A stretch of DNA of 64,000 nt. Source: Parafilimonas terrae. GTDB taxonomy: Bacteria; Bacteroidota; Bacteroidia; Chitinophagales; Chitinophagaceae. The notes beneath the pieces were generated by a model. The model had not been told where the DNA came from. It was given only the letters and a program-made list of their open reading frames with translations, and made no database searches. The stretch is taken from the NCBI RefSeq assembly GCF_900115755.1, contig NZ_FOXQ01000003.1, forward strand, positions 310,001 through 374,000, in the 5' to 3' direction. Position numbers and translations under genes: made by a program. Numbering within the stretch: position 1 is the first letter of the stretch; every line of letters begins with the position of its first letter. Positions 35,076 through 44,069 of this stretch are shown in pieces.

Positions 35076-36410
35076 TTATGTAGTTAATTCCAACCTGTCT
35101 GATTGAACAGAACGTATTTTATTTGTAGGGTTGTATTTATTTACGATCTTTCTGAACTCACTTAATTTCGGGTAGCCTGCCCTCAACACTTCGGGCTTCA
35201 TGCGTGCATCTTTGCTCATATATAAACGGCCGCCATATTGCAATACAACCTGGTCAAGCTCATCTAAAAATTCAAACAAACCTTTTCGCACAGGAAAATC
35301 AAGCGCCAGCGTATAACCTTCTTTTGGAAAAGAAATGATACTATCCTGCCGGCCAAACACTTTTAACACAGCAAGAAAAGAACCAAGACCCTTATTACTG
35401 ATGCGCTGCAATATTTCTACAAGGCCCTGCTTTGCTTCAAGCGGTAAAACAAACTGGTATTGCACAAAACCTTTTTTACCATAACCACGGTTCCAGTTCA
35501 ATATTGCGTCAAGCGGGTAAAAGAAGGGTTCATAGCTAACTACATTATTAATTTCTTTCTTAAAATTTTTACCGTAGTATAAAAAATTGAAAAGCTTTAC
35601 GGTAAGGCTATTCAGCACCCACGAAGGAAGATTGATGGGAAACGGGATACTTTTTTTAGCAGGAAGTTTTAATGGATCTGATTTTAATTTTTCAGGCAAG
35701 TCTTCCAGTTTTGCATGCTCGCCTAAAATAAGAATGCTCCTGCCAAAATGTTGCCCCTTTTTTAAACAATCAATCCAGGCCACGGAATATGTAGAATGTT
35801 TATATTCTTCAAACAAACGAATAATATCATCGAGGCTTTCAGCCTTTATTTGTTTTTGTTTTATATAAGATGTTTCAATTTTTTTCAGCCTGAATTTAAC
35901 TTTTGTAATTAGACCAGTTAAACCCATGCCGCCACAGGTTGCTTCAAAAAGATCTGCATTTTTTTCGGGAGAGCAAACAATAGTCGAACTATCGGCCAGT
36001 ATTAATTGCATCTCAATAATATGATTGGAAAAAGAGCCGTCAACGTGATGATTTTTTCCATGCACATCACTGCCTACTGCACCGCCAACCGTTATGAATT
36101 TTGTTCCCGGTGTTACAGGAAGAAACCAGCCTTTGGGAACAATTATTTCCAATATTTTATCTAATGTAAGGCCGCTCTGGCACTCCAATATTCCATTCAC
36201 TGTATCAAAAGAAAGCACCTTATCATATTTCAAAGTACTGATGGTTTCTTCCCCAAGCGAAGCATCGCCATAACAACGGCCATTTCCACGCGGGATAAAG
36301 TGAATGCTTTCTTCTACCAACTGTTCCAACTGTTCATCAAAACTAAAACTGCGTTCATTACTTTCTACAACAGGATAATTACCCCAGTTTGCTATGTTCT
36401 TTTGCGCCAT
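35076..36410 (-). CDS. dprE1: DprE1-like decaprenylphosphoryl-ribose 2-oxidase
   Basis: A 444-residue FAD-linked oxidase. The N-terminal FAD domain has PRGNGRCYGDA, PVTPGTKFITVGGAVGSD and VHGKNHHVDGSFSNH (residues 116-130), nearly the same as mycobacterial DprE1. The C-terminal half has ALDFPVRKGL and GGRLYMSKDAR; Lys400 matches the active-site Lys418 of Mycobacterium tuberculosis. At the place of Cys387, the target of benzothiazinones, there is Ala369 (gap-free alignment between the two sites, same offset of 18). The enzyme oxidises the ribose C2 hydroxyl of polyprenyl-phosphoryl-ribose. Its ATG overlaps the UbiA stop (TAATG), so both are made together. Confidence 0.88.
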   Translation of the reverse strand: MAQKNIANWGNYPVVESNERSFSFDEQLEQLVEESIHFIPRGNGRCYGDASLGEETISTLKYDKVLSFDTVNGILECQSGLTLDKILEIIVPKGWFLPVTPGTKFITVGGAVGSDVHGKNHHVDGSFSNHIIEMQLILADSSTIVCSPEKNADLFEATCGGMGLTGLITKVKFRLKKIETSYIKQKQIKAESLDDIIRLFEEYKHSTYSVAWIDCLKKGQHFGRSILILGEHAKLEDLPEKLKSDPLKLPAKKSIPFPINLPSWVLNSLTVKLFNFLYYGKNFKKEINNVVSYEPFFYPLDAILNWNRGYGKKGFVQYQFVLPLEAKQGLVEILQRISNKGLGSFLAVLKVFGRQDSIISFPKEGYTLALDFPVRKGLFEFLDELDQVVLQYGGRLYMSKDARMKPEVLRAGYPKLSEFRKIVNKYNPTNKIRSVQSDRLELTT

Positions 36411-37333
36411 TACTTAAATATTGAAATGTCGGGTAAATAAATTATCAGGTAAAAACTTATGATCCATAACACAAGTGTTATTTGCAAAAACTTGTCTTTA
36501 TATAACAGGTCCGTTGGCGAGCCGCTGTCTTTCTCAATAAATGTTATTTGGAGATAACGCATCAGCCCAACAATAACAAATAAAGATGTATAATAAAGCC
36601 TGTATGTGTTCCAGTGCTGCATTACTTCGGGTGAAATAGTGTACATAATATACGCTATGATGATAATACCGGTAAACAATGAAAGCATGGCATTTAAGAA
36701 TTCGAGATTGTAGCCTTTAATAGCTTTGCGCATATCAAGCCCCGAATCAAGTTTAATTAAAACATCGTCCCTGCGTTTTGCAATTGCCATAAACATGGCA
36801 AGCAAGAACACCATTATCATTAACCATTGTGATATACCAATTACTGCAATTACACCGCCGGCTTTAATCCTCAGCACAAAACCCATTGCCACCAACACTA
36901 TATCAAGCACCGAAATATTTTTGAGGCCAAGGGAATAACCGAGGTTCATTATAAAATACAGCATTAACACAAACAGGAACTTGTCTTTTACAAGCGCTGC
37001 TATTGCAATGCCCAGCACCACGCAGCTTATAAATAATGCAATAGCCGCTTTTTTAGATACGGCGCCGGAAGCGAGCGGCCTTGCGCATTTAACCGGGTGC
37101 TTTTTATCAGCTTCAATATCCATGTAATCATTAATTACATACACCGCGCTGGCAATAAATGAAAAGGCAATAAACCCTGCAAAACACAACAGCAGCTTTT
37201 GCATGTTAAATACTTCGCCCGAAAAAAATAAAGGAAGAAAAATAAAAGAATTCTTAATCCAGTGCTTTGGGCGAAGCAGACTCAGATAATGTGATATGGA
37301 TTTATTATTTGCTATGGAACCTGATGTAACCAT
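36410..37333 (-). CDS. ubiA: UbiA-family polyprenyl-phosphate phosphoribosyltransferase
   Basis: A 307-residue membrane protein with about eight or nine helices. The start is SLLRPKHWIKNSFIFLPLFF, and the first Asp-rich motif is NDYMDIEADKKHPVKCARP (about 68-86), matching the phosphoribosyl-binding enzyme Rv3806c of mycobacteria rather than the quinone-type UbiA (NDxxDxxxD is shared). KRRDDVLIK holds the second acidic motif. It would transfer 5-phosphoribose from PRPP to a polyprenyl phosphate at the inner membrane, the committed step to polyprenyl-phosphoryl-arabinose. It sits 5 bases after the glycosyltransferase gene and overlaps dprE1. The symbol gives the family only; a quinone role is unlikely in this context. 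Confidence 0.85.
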   Translation of the reverse strand: MVTSGSIANNKSISHYLSLLRPKHWIKNSFIFLPLFFSGEVFNMQKLLLCFAGFIAFSFIASAVYVINDYMDIEADKKHPVKCARPLASGAVSKKAAIALFISCVVLGIAIAALVKDKFLFVLMLYFIMNLGYSLGLKNISVLDIVLVAMGFVLRIKAGGVIAVIGISQWLMIMVFLLAMFMAIAKRRDDVLIKLDSGLDMRKAIKGYNLEFLNAMLSLFTGIIIIAYIMYTISPEVMQHWNTYRLYYTSLFVIVGLMRYLQITFIEKDSGSPTDLLYKDKFLQITLVLWIISFYLIIYLPDISIFK

Positions 37334-37338
37334 TATAA

Positions 37339-38583
37339 TCAGCTTAAATATTTATTAATGATAGCGCTTAATTTTTCAACAGATTTTTCCCAGGTATGGG
37401 AGCCTGCAAAAACAATTCTTTCCGTTCTTAATTTATCGTTGTCTTCAGTAAGCGCTTTTTCAATAAGATCGGCGAATTCGGCAGGTGAATCTGAGAGATA
37501 AGTAAATGGTTCAAACATGCGCATGGCTTCTGTTCTCGTTGCCACAACGGCTTTGCCCATCGAGAGATATTCATCAATCTTTAAAGGATAATTGCCTTTA
37601 GTGATTTCATTTTTCACCTGCGGGTTAATGCAAACATCAAAAGCATTTACATAAGCCGGCAACTCCTGTAATTTCTTTCTTCCTAAAAAATGAATATTGC
37701 TGTAGTTGTGCAGCTTCGATTTCAGGAAATTCTCTTCTTCAGGGCCTACCAAGACAATATTTGCGTTAGAATATTGTAGGGCAATAGCTGCAATGATCTC
37801 CTCATCAAGCCTCTCAATATCAAGAACACCGGTATATCCAATAATAGGGTACGGAATATTCTTTAAATCAACGGGCATTTCATACGCAGTATCTGCATTA
37901 AAAAGCCTGGTATTGCAGCCTTGCCCAATATAGTAAGATGATGCGTTGTAACTACTGCAGTAATTAGCGTAATATTCTGAATTGGTAACAACAACATCAG
38001 CCTTTTCAATAAGTTCAGGTTCTAAAGTATCGCAATGTTTTTTCCAGTAATCGTAACCTCTTAAATAATCGCGGCAGTAATAAACATATAAAGAGGGTGA
38101 TAACAACTCTTTAAGGTAATAGCCATTAAAAATATCATTATCGTTAAAGAGTATTATATCCTTAAAACCAAGTTCTTTAATTGCGGATTCTATATCTTTT
38201 GCAAAACGCTTGTTATTAACGTAGTTAATTTTTTTAAAAACGCTTGTTGAAGGCAGCCAGTTGATGGATTCTATAACAGATGCCGGAAAAAACTGCCACA
38301 TATTTTTCTTTATCTTCTCCACTTTATTGCCGCTTTCCTTAACAAGGTCGTAATGCAATTGAACGCCTTCATCTTTAGTTTTTGAAACCCAGGTTTTGCG
38401 GTTCAATGGTTTATTTACATATAAAACCCTGTTATGCTCTGCAAGCCTTGAAGCAATGTCTTTACAATTGCTTCCCACATGGTAATACCATGGCTGTAAG
38501 CCAACAACAACTATGTCTTTTCCTTTCAGGGTAAGAAGGTTTGAGACTTTCTTCTCATTAACTTCCGGATATAAAACTCGCAT
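37339..38583 (-). CDS. GT-B glycosyltransferase (GT1/GT4-like)
   Basis: A 414-residue soluble protein with a GT-B plan. The N-terminal half has DIVVVGLQPWYYHVGSNC and VLYVNKPLNRKTW; the linker reads YPIIGYTGVLDIERLDEEII; the C-terminal half has IVLVGPEEENFL, HFLGRKKLQELPAYV, INPQVKNEITKGNYPLKIDE and SMGKAVVATRTEAM. This layout is common in glycan-locus glycosyltransferases that read as WcaI/GumK-like. It is in the same run as the UbiA-DprE genes (5-base gap) and follows the 2OG oxygenase by 13 bases. Sugar unknown. Confidence 0.8.
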   Translation of the reverse strand: MRVLYPEVNEKKVSNLLTLKGKDIVVVGLQPWYYHVGSNCKDIASRLAEHNRVLYVNKPLNRKTWVSKTKDEGVQLHYDLVKESGNKVEKIKKNMWQFFPASVIESINWLPSTSVFKKINYVNNKRFAKDIESAIKELGFKDIILFNDNDIFNGYYLKELLSPSLYVYYCRDYLRGYDYWKKHCDTLEPELIEKADVVVTNSEYYANYCSSYNASSYYIGQGCNTRLFNADTAYEMPVDLKNIPYPIIGYTGVLDIERLDEEIIAAIALQYSNANIVLVGPEEENFLKSKLHNYSNIHFLGRKKLQELPAYVNAFDVCINPQVKNEITKGNYPLKIDEYLSMGKAVVATRTEAMRMFEPFTYLSDSPAEFADLIEKALTEDNDKLRTERIVFAGSHTWEKSVEKLSAIINKYLS

Positions 38584-38596
38584 TCAATTAAAAGAG

Positions 38597-39412
38597 TTAG
38601 TTTTTTGATTTATTTAACCCCTGTAATAAAATAGGCGGTGTAAACAGCCTAATGGTTTCTTTTAAAGAAGTCATTACACGGGCTTTTTTATCTTCCTTTC
38701 TATATTTGAAAATGGTGTTATGATCGGCATCGCTAACAGCAGCTTCTTCTGCCGGCCTTCCATTTGTATAATAATATAAGGCAAGTGATTTTCTTGATCT
38801 TCCTTCAGGGCATTTTACCACGTTTGGATTGCCATGCCATGAAGTGCTGGTGGTTGAGAACATTGCCATCCTGTTAAATATGGGTAGGATTGATGTACGG
38901 CATTCTTTCATATCAAGGTCCCACAATTCAAACTGGCCGCCATATTCTTCTTTCCAGTCTTCGTTTAAATATACTAACACGTTCAGCCTTCTGTCAAGTT
39001 TTGTTCTTGGATGCTTGTTGAAATCTGCATGTATTTTAAGCATACCGCCCGGTTGAATCTGGTGACAGCCACCGCCATCAAAAAATGGATCGGGGATTAA
39101 ATTTTCAATCCCGGTAAGCGCTGATAAAAATTCAAGGAAGGGCTGGGAATTTAAATAATGCATGAGCTCTCTCGTGGTTTCTCCAAACCTGTACTCACCT
39201 TTTGATGCAAGCTTTATCTGGTTCGCATCATTATATTTAAAGTCTGCATTCTTAGACATGTCAGGAAATTCGCTCAACACTTTCTTTAAAACATCCTCAT
39301 TAAAAAAGTTATCAAAGTAAATACTGGGAAATGGATCTGCTGAAGCATATGCATCCTTATATTGCAATGCAAATGCTTTCAGCTCTTCGGGGGTACGTGA
39401 TGTAAAGTTCAT
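38597..39412 (-). CDS. 2OG-Fe(II) oxygenase
   Basis: A 271-residue oxygenase of the prolyl-4-hydroxylase-like group. The metal triad is visible as H-A-D in GGMLKIHADFNKHP and His in STTSTSWHGNPNVV, with the 2-oxoglutarate-binding Arg in EGRSRKSLALYYYT. The strand RRLNVLVYLNEDW and YGGQFELWD are typical. Such enzymes are frequent in surface-glycan loci, where they may hydroxylate a sugar, lipid or protein carrier; the target here is unknown. It is the first gene of the minus-strand donor operon. Confidence 0.83.
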   Translation of the reverse strand: MNFTSRTPEELKAFALQYKDAYASADPFPSIYFDNFFNEDVLKKVLSEFPDMSKNADFKYNDANQIKLASKGEYRFGETTRELMHYLNSQPFLEFLSALTGIENLIPDPFFDGGGCHQIQPGGMLKIHADFNKHPRTKLDRRLNVLVYLNEDWKEEYGGQFELWDLDMKECRTSILPIFNRMAMFSTTSTSWHGNPNVVKCPEGRSRKSLALYYYTNGRPAEEAAVSDADHNTIFKYRKEDKKARVMTSLKETIRLFTPPILLQGLNKSKN

Positions 39413-39559
39413 AACGGCTATTTTTTTATATCGGGGCTAAATTAGAACAGTAATAAAAATTTTTATTTTCCTTTTAAGTGAATATTCCGTTTTATCCTAT
39501 ATGCGTGTTATTTTTAACGTTAAACGATATTCAAACTGTTTCTGTAATTTTATAATGAA

Positions 39560-41200
39560 ATGAAATCCAATCTTTCTATTTCCCAAAACAACTGGCTAAG
39601 GAATTCAGATTTATTCATCATTATTATCTTTTGCTGCGTTCCGCTTTTTATGAGTTTTCCCTATAGGGTAAATATTTTTCTGTCCTGGGAAGGCGCTTAC
39701 AGGTTGTACCTCGGCCAGGTGCCGTACCGTGATTTTGGTTTACCCATGGGATTTGGATATTGGGTGGTGCCGGCCATTTTCTTTAAAGTCTTTGGGCCTT
39801 ATCTTATTTCATTGATAAAAGCACAGGTATTCTTAAATTTTATATGTTGCCTTTCTTTCAGGGGCATACTAAAAAAATTAAAACTTTCAGATGGCGTAAG
39901 AATTGCGGTAATGATTATTTTCTGCCTTTCTTATATACTCCCGAATTTTTGGCCATGGTACAATAACTCTGTTATCATCTGGCAGATAGTGGGCCTGAAT
40001 TTTTTATTAGGTTTTTTAAATACTGAAGCCAGAAAGAAATATGTTTTTTTATTCTTAAGCTGTTTTTTTCTTTTTGTTTCATTTTTCACCAAGCAGGATG
40101 GCGGCTTTTTAGGTTTTGCAATTGCGGCAGCGCTTGTTTTGTATAACACCATCATCACAAAAAAATGGAAAGATATTTTTCTTTTTTTACTGCTTTATAT
40201 AATCATTGCCGTACTGGTAATCTTACCTTTTACACAATACAGTTTCGGCTATTGGTTTAATCATGGCCAGCCGCCGCACACAGCAAGAATTTCTATTTCC
40301 GAGATACTGGGTGAACTTTTTAGCGCTTCACAATGGATTAAATTTTATTTTCTGTTAATCGCTATTATCGTTGCCTTCAAAATAAAAAATAACCGCAGTT
40401 TTTTAACCAACAGGAATGAAATGATTTTCCTGCTGCTTACACTGGGCATTTTAGCGGAAGCATTAATTTTTGGCGTAACAAGTTATACGCCGCCCGATAA
40501 TAATATTTTCTTTCACAGTTTTGCGCTGGCATATATTATTACAGGTTTATCTGGCATTACCTTAATTAATTTCAGCAAGGTTTATTATTTTTTGGGATTG
40601 ACAATATTGATTCTGTTCTGGTGGTCGGCTGGTTACTGGCAATATATTAATAGGATTGCCATGCGCATTTTTCCTTCAGAAACAGTTGAAGCAAAAAATG
40701 ATTCGCTGCCTGCTGAAAATGTGATCAACCGTTACACTTACATGCTTAATCTTGATTCCAATTATTATGAAGATGAAAGCACATGGACAACGATAGATTC
40801 GCTTAAATCATTTCAAAAAATATATTTGCCGCCTTCCACTATTGCAGGCATACAGCGGTTGAAAAAAATGGATGTATTAAAAAACAATAATGCATCCGTT
40901 TTAAATATGACCGAATTAACGCCGCTGGATTATGAGTTTGGTTATAAACTTGAGACCGGCCAGGACCACCCGCTGTGGGACCATCTTGGTGTTTGCATGT
41001 TCAATAAACAATGCGATGATTATTGCAATAAAATTAAAAACAAGCAATATGATGTTGTTTTGTTTGAATACATACCATCACTTAATAATTTCTTCCCTTT
41101 CAGGATAAGAGATTCGCTGCAGGTATATTATAAAAAAACAGATAGTTTTCTTGCTCCCAGAAGGCCAACAAACGGCACGATTGAAGTGTATGTAAAATAG
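39560..41200 (+). CDS. GT-C-like membrane protein of the glycan locus
   Basis: A 546-residue protein with about eleven membrane segments and a C-terminal periplasmic domain of about 170 residues. After the first helix it has SWEGAYRLYLGQVPYRDFGLP; an acidic residue and a (Y/R)-LYxGxxPYxDF pattern after helix 1 is common to GT-C enzymes. It lacks the DD pair of the proteins at 3890 and 27149, with Glu instead. The C-terminal part (QYDVVLFEYIPSLNNFFP) resembles the late soluble domains of those proteins. An upstream ATG at 39555 leads straight to a stop, so 39560 is the start. Likely a membrane glycosyltransferase; function unproven. Confidence 0.6.
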   Translation: MKSNLSISQNNWLRNSDLFIIIIFCCVPLFMSFPYRVNIFLSWEGAYRLYLGQVPYRDFGLPMGFGYWVVPAIFFKVFGPYLISLIKAQVFLNFICCLSFRGILKKLKLSDGVRIAVMIIFCLSYILPNFWPWYNNSVIIWQIVGLNFLLGFLNTEARKKYVFLFLSCFFLFVSFFTKQDGGFLGFAIAAALVLYNTIITKKWKDIFLFLLLYIIIAVLVILPFTQYSFGYWFNHGQPPHTARISISEILGELFSASQWIKFYFLLIAIIVAFKIKNNRSFLTNRNEMIFLLLTLGILAEALIFGVTSYTPPDNNIFFHSFALAYIITGLSGITLINFSKVYYFLGLTILILFWWSAGYWQYINRIAMRIFPSETVEAKNDSLPAENVINRYTYMLNLDSNYYEDESTWTTIDSLKSFQKIYLPPSTIAGIQRLKKMDVLKNNNASVLNMTELTPLDYEFGYKLETGQDHPLWDHLGVCMFNKQCDDYCNKIKNKQYDVVLFEYIPSLNNFFPFRIRDSLQVYYKKTDSFLAPRRPTNGTIEVYVK

Positions 41201-41263
41201 ACGTGAACCGGCAATAGTGAAACGTGAAGAGAATTTTGTGGCTTTAAGCTGCATTATTGACGA

Positions 41264-42019
41264 TCAGAAAGAAATAACGCCTTTCAGTTCTTCGAAGAAA
41301 ACATCTTTTTTGCGTGCGGAGATGGGCACAGATGCGCCGTCGGTCATAATAATAGATGCGCCAACGCCTTTTACAATTTTAATCATGTGCCTTATATTGA
41401 TAAGGTAAGATTTGTGCACGCGGTAAAAACCTTTTTCCGTAAGCAGCTCTTCAAAGTCTTTTAAAGATTTTGAAGCCACATAGCTAATATTACCGGTAAG
41501 CTTTAGCTTGGAATAGCTATCCAAAGCTTCTATATACATTATTTTACTAATGTCAACTATATCATATCCATCAGCAACATGCACTACAATCTTTGAAAAG
41601 TTTTCAGGCGAGTTAGTAAAGTAATTTTTAATAAGGCCGCTTATTTCGCCGTATTTATTTTGTTTATTCCTTACCTTTTCTATGGCGGCAATTATGTCAG
41701 ATGATTTTATGGGCTTTAAGATGTAATCCATAGCGGCCATTTTTAAGGCGCGTATGGCATATTCCTGATAAGCAGTTACAAAAACTATTTCAAAATCAAT
41801 TTTCGGGATTTTTGGCAAGAGCTCAAAAGAAGTATAAGGCGGCATCTGGATGTCCATAAAAATAACATCCACTTTTTCCTTCTCGATATTTACCAATGCA
41901 TCATCTAAGTTGTCTGCAATCCACACAACTTCTACATTTTCGCAGCTTAATACAACGCGTTTAAGTATTTCGATATTGGACATTTCATCATCCAAAATAG
42001 CAACTCTAACGTTTCTCAT
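41264..42019 (-). CDS. LytTR-family response regulator
   Basis: A 251-residue regulator. The ATG at 42019 is used; the frame opens with TTG three codons earlier. The receiver domain has Asp10/Asp11 (VAILDDE), acceptor Asp56 (VIFMDIQMP), Thr in FVTAYQEYAIRAL and Lys102 (YILKPIK). The LytTR DNA-binding domain (about 150-250) shows IMYIEALDSYSKLKL, FYRVHKSYLINIRHM and VPISARKKDVF. LytTR proteins bind direct repeats and often control surface polysaccharides. It lies 46 bases after the partner kinase gene, at the right border of the glycan locus. Confidence 0.9.
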   Translation of the reverse strand: MRNVRVAILDDEMSNIEILKRVVLSCENVEVVWIADNLDDALVNIEKEKVDVIFMDIQMPPYTSFELLPKIPKIDFEIVFVTAYQEYAIRALKMAAMDYILKPIKSSDIIAAIEKVRNKQNKYGEISGLIKNYFTNSPENFSKIVVHVADGYDIVDISKIMYIEALDSYSKLKLTGNISYVASKSLKDFEELLTEKGFYRVHKSYLINIRHMIKIVKGVGASIIMTDGASVPISARKKDVFFEELKGVISF

Positions 42020-42065
42020 AGAAAGCAATTATAACAATTTTTTCTTAAGTGAATGCAAAAACCTG

Positions 42066-42812
42066 CTAAATATTTTGAACAGGCAACCCTAATTCCACCA
42101 AAAGGCCTTCTCCCCCGTTTGCTTTTTTATCTACAAAGCCGATATAAGCCTTCATTGCCGAGGTTTCATTCATCATCTTAATACGCTCATTAAGAATTTT
42201 AAGCGCTGATCTTTCATAATTTGGATTACTCTGAAAATCCTGCTTTAAACCAAGGCCGTTATCATCAATTTTGCAGATTAAAAGTTTGTCGAAATGAAAA
42301 TCAATTTGCAGAAAACCATTATGCTTTTTTGGCGCAAGGCCGTGCCTCACTGCATTTTCAACAAGCGGCTGAATCATCATGGTTGGTATATAAATATTTT
42401 TAGGTTCGGGAATATTATTAAGATTAATATTATAATCGAAGCTTTCATTAAAACGCAGCCGTTCCAGTTCTATATACCTTTTTATAAAAGTTAGTTCATC
42501 AGCCAGCGACACTTCAGGTTTCTTGGCATTTTCAAACATCTGCCTTAATAACAAAGAGAAATCTGATAAATAATCAAATGCTTTTTTATTCTCATTTATC
42601 ATTATCAAATATTGAGCTGCACTTAATGAGTTATAAATAAAGTGCGGGTTCATTTGGCTGCTGAATGCCTTCGACTCTAACTCTATTTTATTATTTTTAC
42701 GCTCGAGCCGGATATTCTTTTCAGTAAGTTTATTGTAAGTACGCCTGTAGAAATAGCTGCCTGCTGCAATAACAGCTAAAAGAATGTAATAAACAAAGAT
42801 TGCAAAGGTCAT
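42066..42812 (-). CDS. LytS/YehU-type sensor histidine kinase with minimal sensor
   Basis: A 248-residue histidine kinase. It has one N-terminal membrane helix (about 3-22), a short coiled segment (YNKLTEKNIRLERKNNKIEL), then the His_kinase domain with phospho-acceptor His57 in SSQMNPHFIYNSL, ELERLRFNESFDY and an ATPase domain with QPLVENAVRHGL and IDDNGLGL. Most relatives carry five to seven more helices or a periplasmic sensor; here there is almost no sensor region. It therefore probably senses membrane state or depends on a partner protein. It is paired with the LytTR regulator downstream. Confidence 0.88.
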   Translation of the reverse strand: MTFAIFVYYILLAVIAAGSYFYRRTYNKLTEKNIRLERKNNKIELESKAFSSQMNPHFIYNSLSAAQYLIMINENKKAFDYLSDFSLLLRQMFENAKKPEVSLADELTFIKRYIELERLRFNESFDYNINLNNIPEPKNIYIPTMMIQPLVENAVRHGLAPKKHNGFLQIDFHFDKLLICKIDDNGLGLKQDFQSNPNYERSALKILNERIKMMNETSAMKAYIGFVDKKANGGEGLLVELGLPVQNI

Positions 42813-42937
42813 AAGCTTAAGTTATCTGCGGATCACAATTAAGTCTTAGAAATTTTTTCGCTAAATAAACTTAAGTTTTTTTATTTTCAATATTATTACG
42901 TTACAAATTGTTTAACCACAACTCTTGTATTTAATCA

Positions 42938-43975
42938 ATGTCCTGGGTACCCATATCGAAGAAAGAAACTGCTCTTTGGAATGAAAAACTAAAAAATGCA
43001 GATGCAGTTTTTAATCAATTTCCTTATTACATCGCAAATGAATACAATTCATTTTTAGCAAAAAGCTGCTTTATAAAATATGTTTGGCAGGAACAGGAAG
43101 TAGCTTATGCAGCTATCATAGAAATTGGCCTATATCCTGCTAAGATGGGCATTATCGAAGGCGGGCCCGTATTACTAACAAATGATGCAGATGTGGGCGC
43201 CATAATAAGTAACCTCAAAAAATTTGCAGCAAAATCAGGTTATACGCATTTGCAAATAAGGCCTCCTATTAATTCTCCTGCCGTAAGCATTATAGAAACA
43301 GACAATGACTTTGAAAAGAAAGTTTATTTCCCTTACCATATAAAAGAGAATAGCGAATTAAACATTTATAATAAACCCGAAAAAGAATTGCTTGCCGGTT
43401 TTAAAATGCAATGCCGGCGAAAAATTGTTTTGGCCGGGAGGGTTGGCTTTGAATATAAAAAAGCCGGCGAAAAGGAATTAGTTGATATAAAGAACCTTTT
43501 TAACGAAGTATCAAACAGTAAGGGTTATGGTTTTTTACCCTTTAAAATATATGAAGCCATTCACAAAGAAGGCAGGAAATATAATTTATGCGATTGGTAC
43601 ACAGCCTATTTAAATAACGAACTTGTAAATGCAGTTTTTATTGTAAAAGACAGCCAGTCGTTCTATCATTTTACAAGTGCATTAAGGGTAACCAACTATC
43701 ATCCAAACGAATCTCCTCCTGCCAAACTGCATTTTTTTGCCATGCAGGATAGCTTTTATAATGATAATAAAGCATACTATAATATAAGTTATGGCGGCAG
43801 CAACAGTTTAGTTAGGTTTAAAGAATTATTCAACCCTGTGGAAGTTGAAAAACCCCCTTATTATACGTATGTGATTAAAAGAAGAACATTGAAATGGCTT
43901 TCCGGATTTTCAAAAAATTATGCTGCACGTTTTAGAAGCATAATAAAATCCATGGATAAATTATTTAGAAAATGA
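42938..43975 (+). CDS. FemAB/GNAT-like aminoacyl- or acyltransferase
   Basis: A 345-residue soluble protein with two GNAT-like halves. The first half has YIANEYNSFLAK, VAYAAIIEIG and KMGIIEGGPVLL; the second has KMQCRRKIVLAGRVGFEYKK, ELVDIKNLFNEV, ELVNAVFIVKDSQSFYHFTSA and ISYGGSNSLVRFKELFNP. This order (M-x-x-x-x-R-R-x-I ... a G(G/S)N-x-L-x-x-F-K-x-x-F end) is typical of FemAB and its exopolysaccharide-locus relatives such as PEP-CTERM-locus FemAB proteins. It may acylate or aminoacylate an amino sugar. It reads away from the LytS gene. Confidence 0.75.
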   Translation: MSWVPISKKETALWNEKLKNADAVFNQFPYYIANEYNSFLAKSCFIKYVWQEQEVAYAAIIEIGLYPAKMGIIEGGPVLLTNDADVGAIISNLKKFAAKSGYTHLQIRPPINSPAVSIIETDNDFEKKVYFPYHIKENSELNIYNKPEKELLAGFKMQCRRKIVLAGRVGFEYKKAGEKELVDIKNLFNEVSNSKGYGFLPFKIYEAIHKEGRKYNLCDWYTAYLNNELVNAVFIVKDSQSFYHFTSALRVTNYHPNESPPAKLHFFAMQDSFYNDNKAYYNISYGGSNSLVRFKELFNPVEVEKPPYYTYVIKRRTLKWLSGFSKNYAARFRSIIKSMDKLFRK

Positions 43976-44044
43976 AACACATCCATTTAAATTCCAGCCT
44001 GTTTTAAAAAACGTTTTTGCTAATTTTTTAATAGCTTATCAGCT

Positions 44045-44069
44045 ATTTCAAAGATATTTGTTTTGAAAT
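44045..44069. promoter_or_regulatory. Inverted repeat upstream of the LacI-type regulator
   Basis: An 8-bp perfect inverted repeat (ATTTCAAA 44045-44052, TTTGAAAT 44062-44069, spacer 9) with outer AGCT copies (44041-44044 and 44073-44076). It lies 58 bases before the regulator start. It could be an autoregulatory operator, but LacI operators usually have a central CG, which is missing. Confidence 0.3.

Noticed and set aside
41201-41263. Terminator between the convergent GT-C-like and LytTR genes
   Set aside because: No stem of useful length was found in this short spacer.
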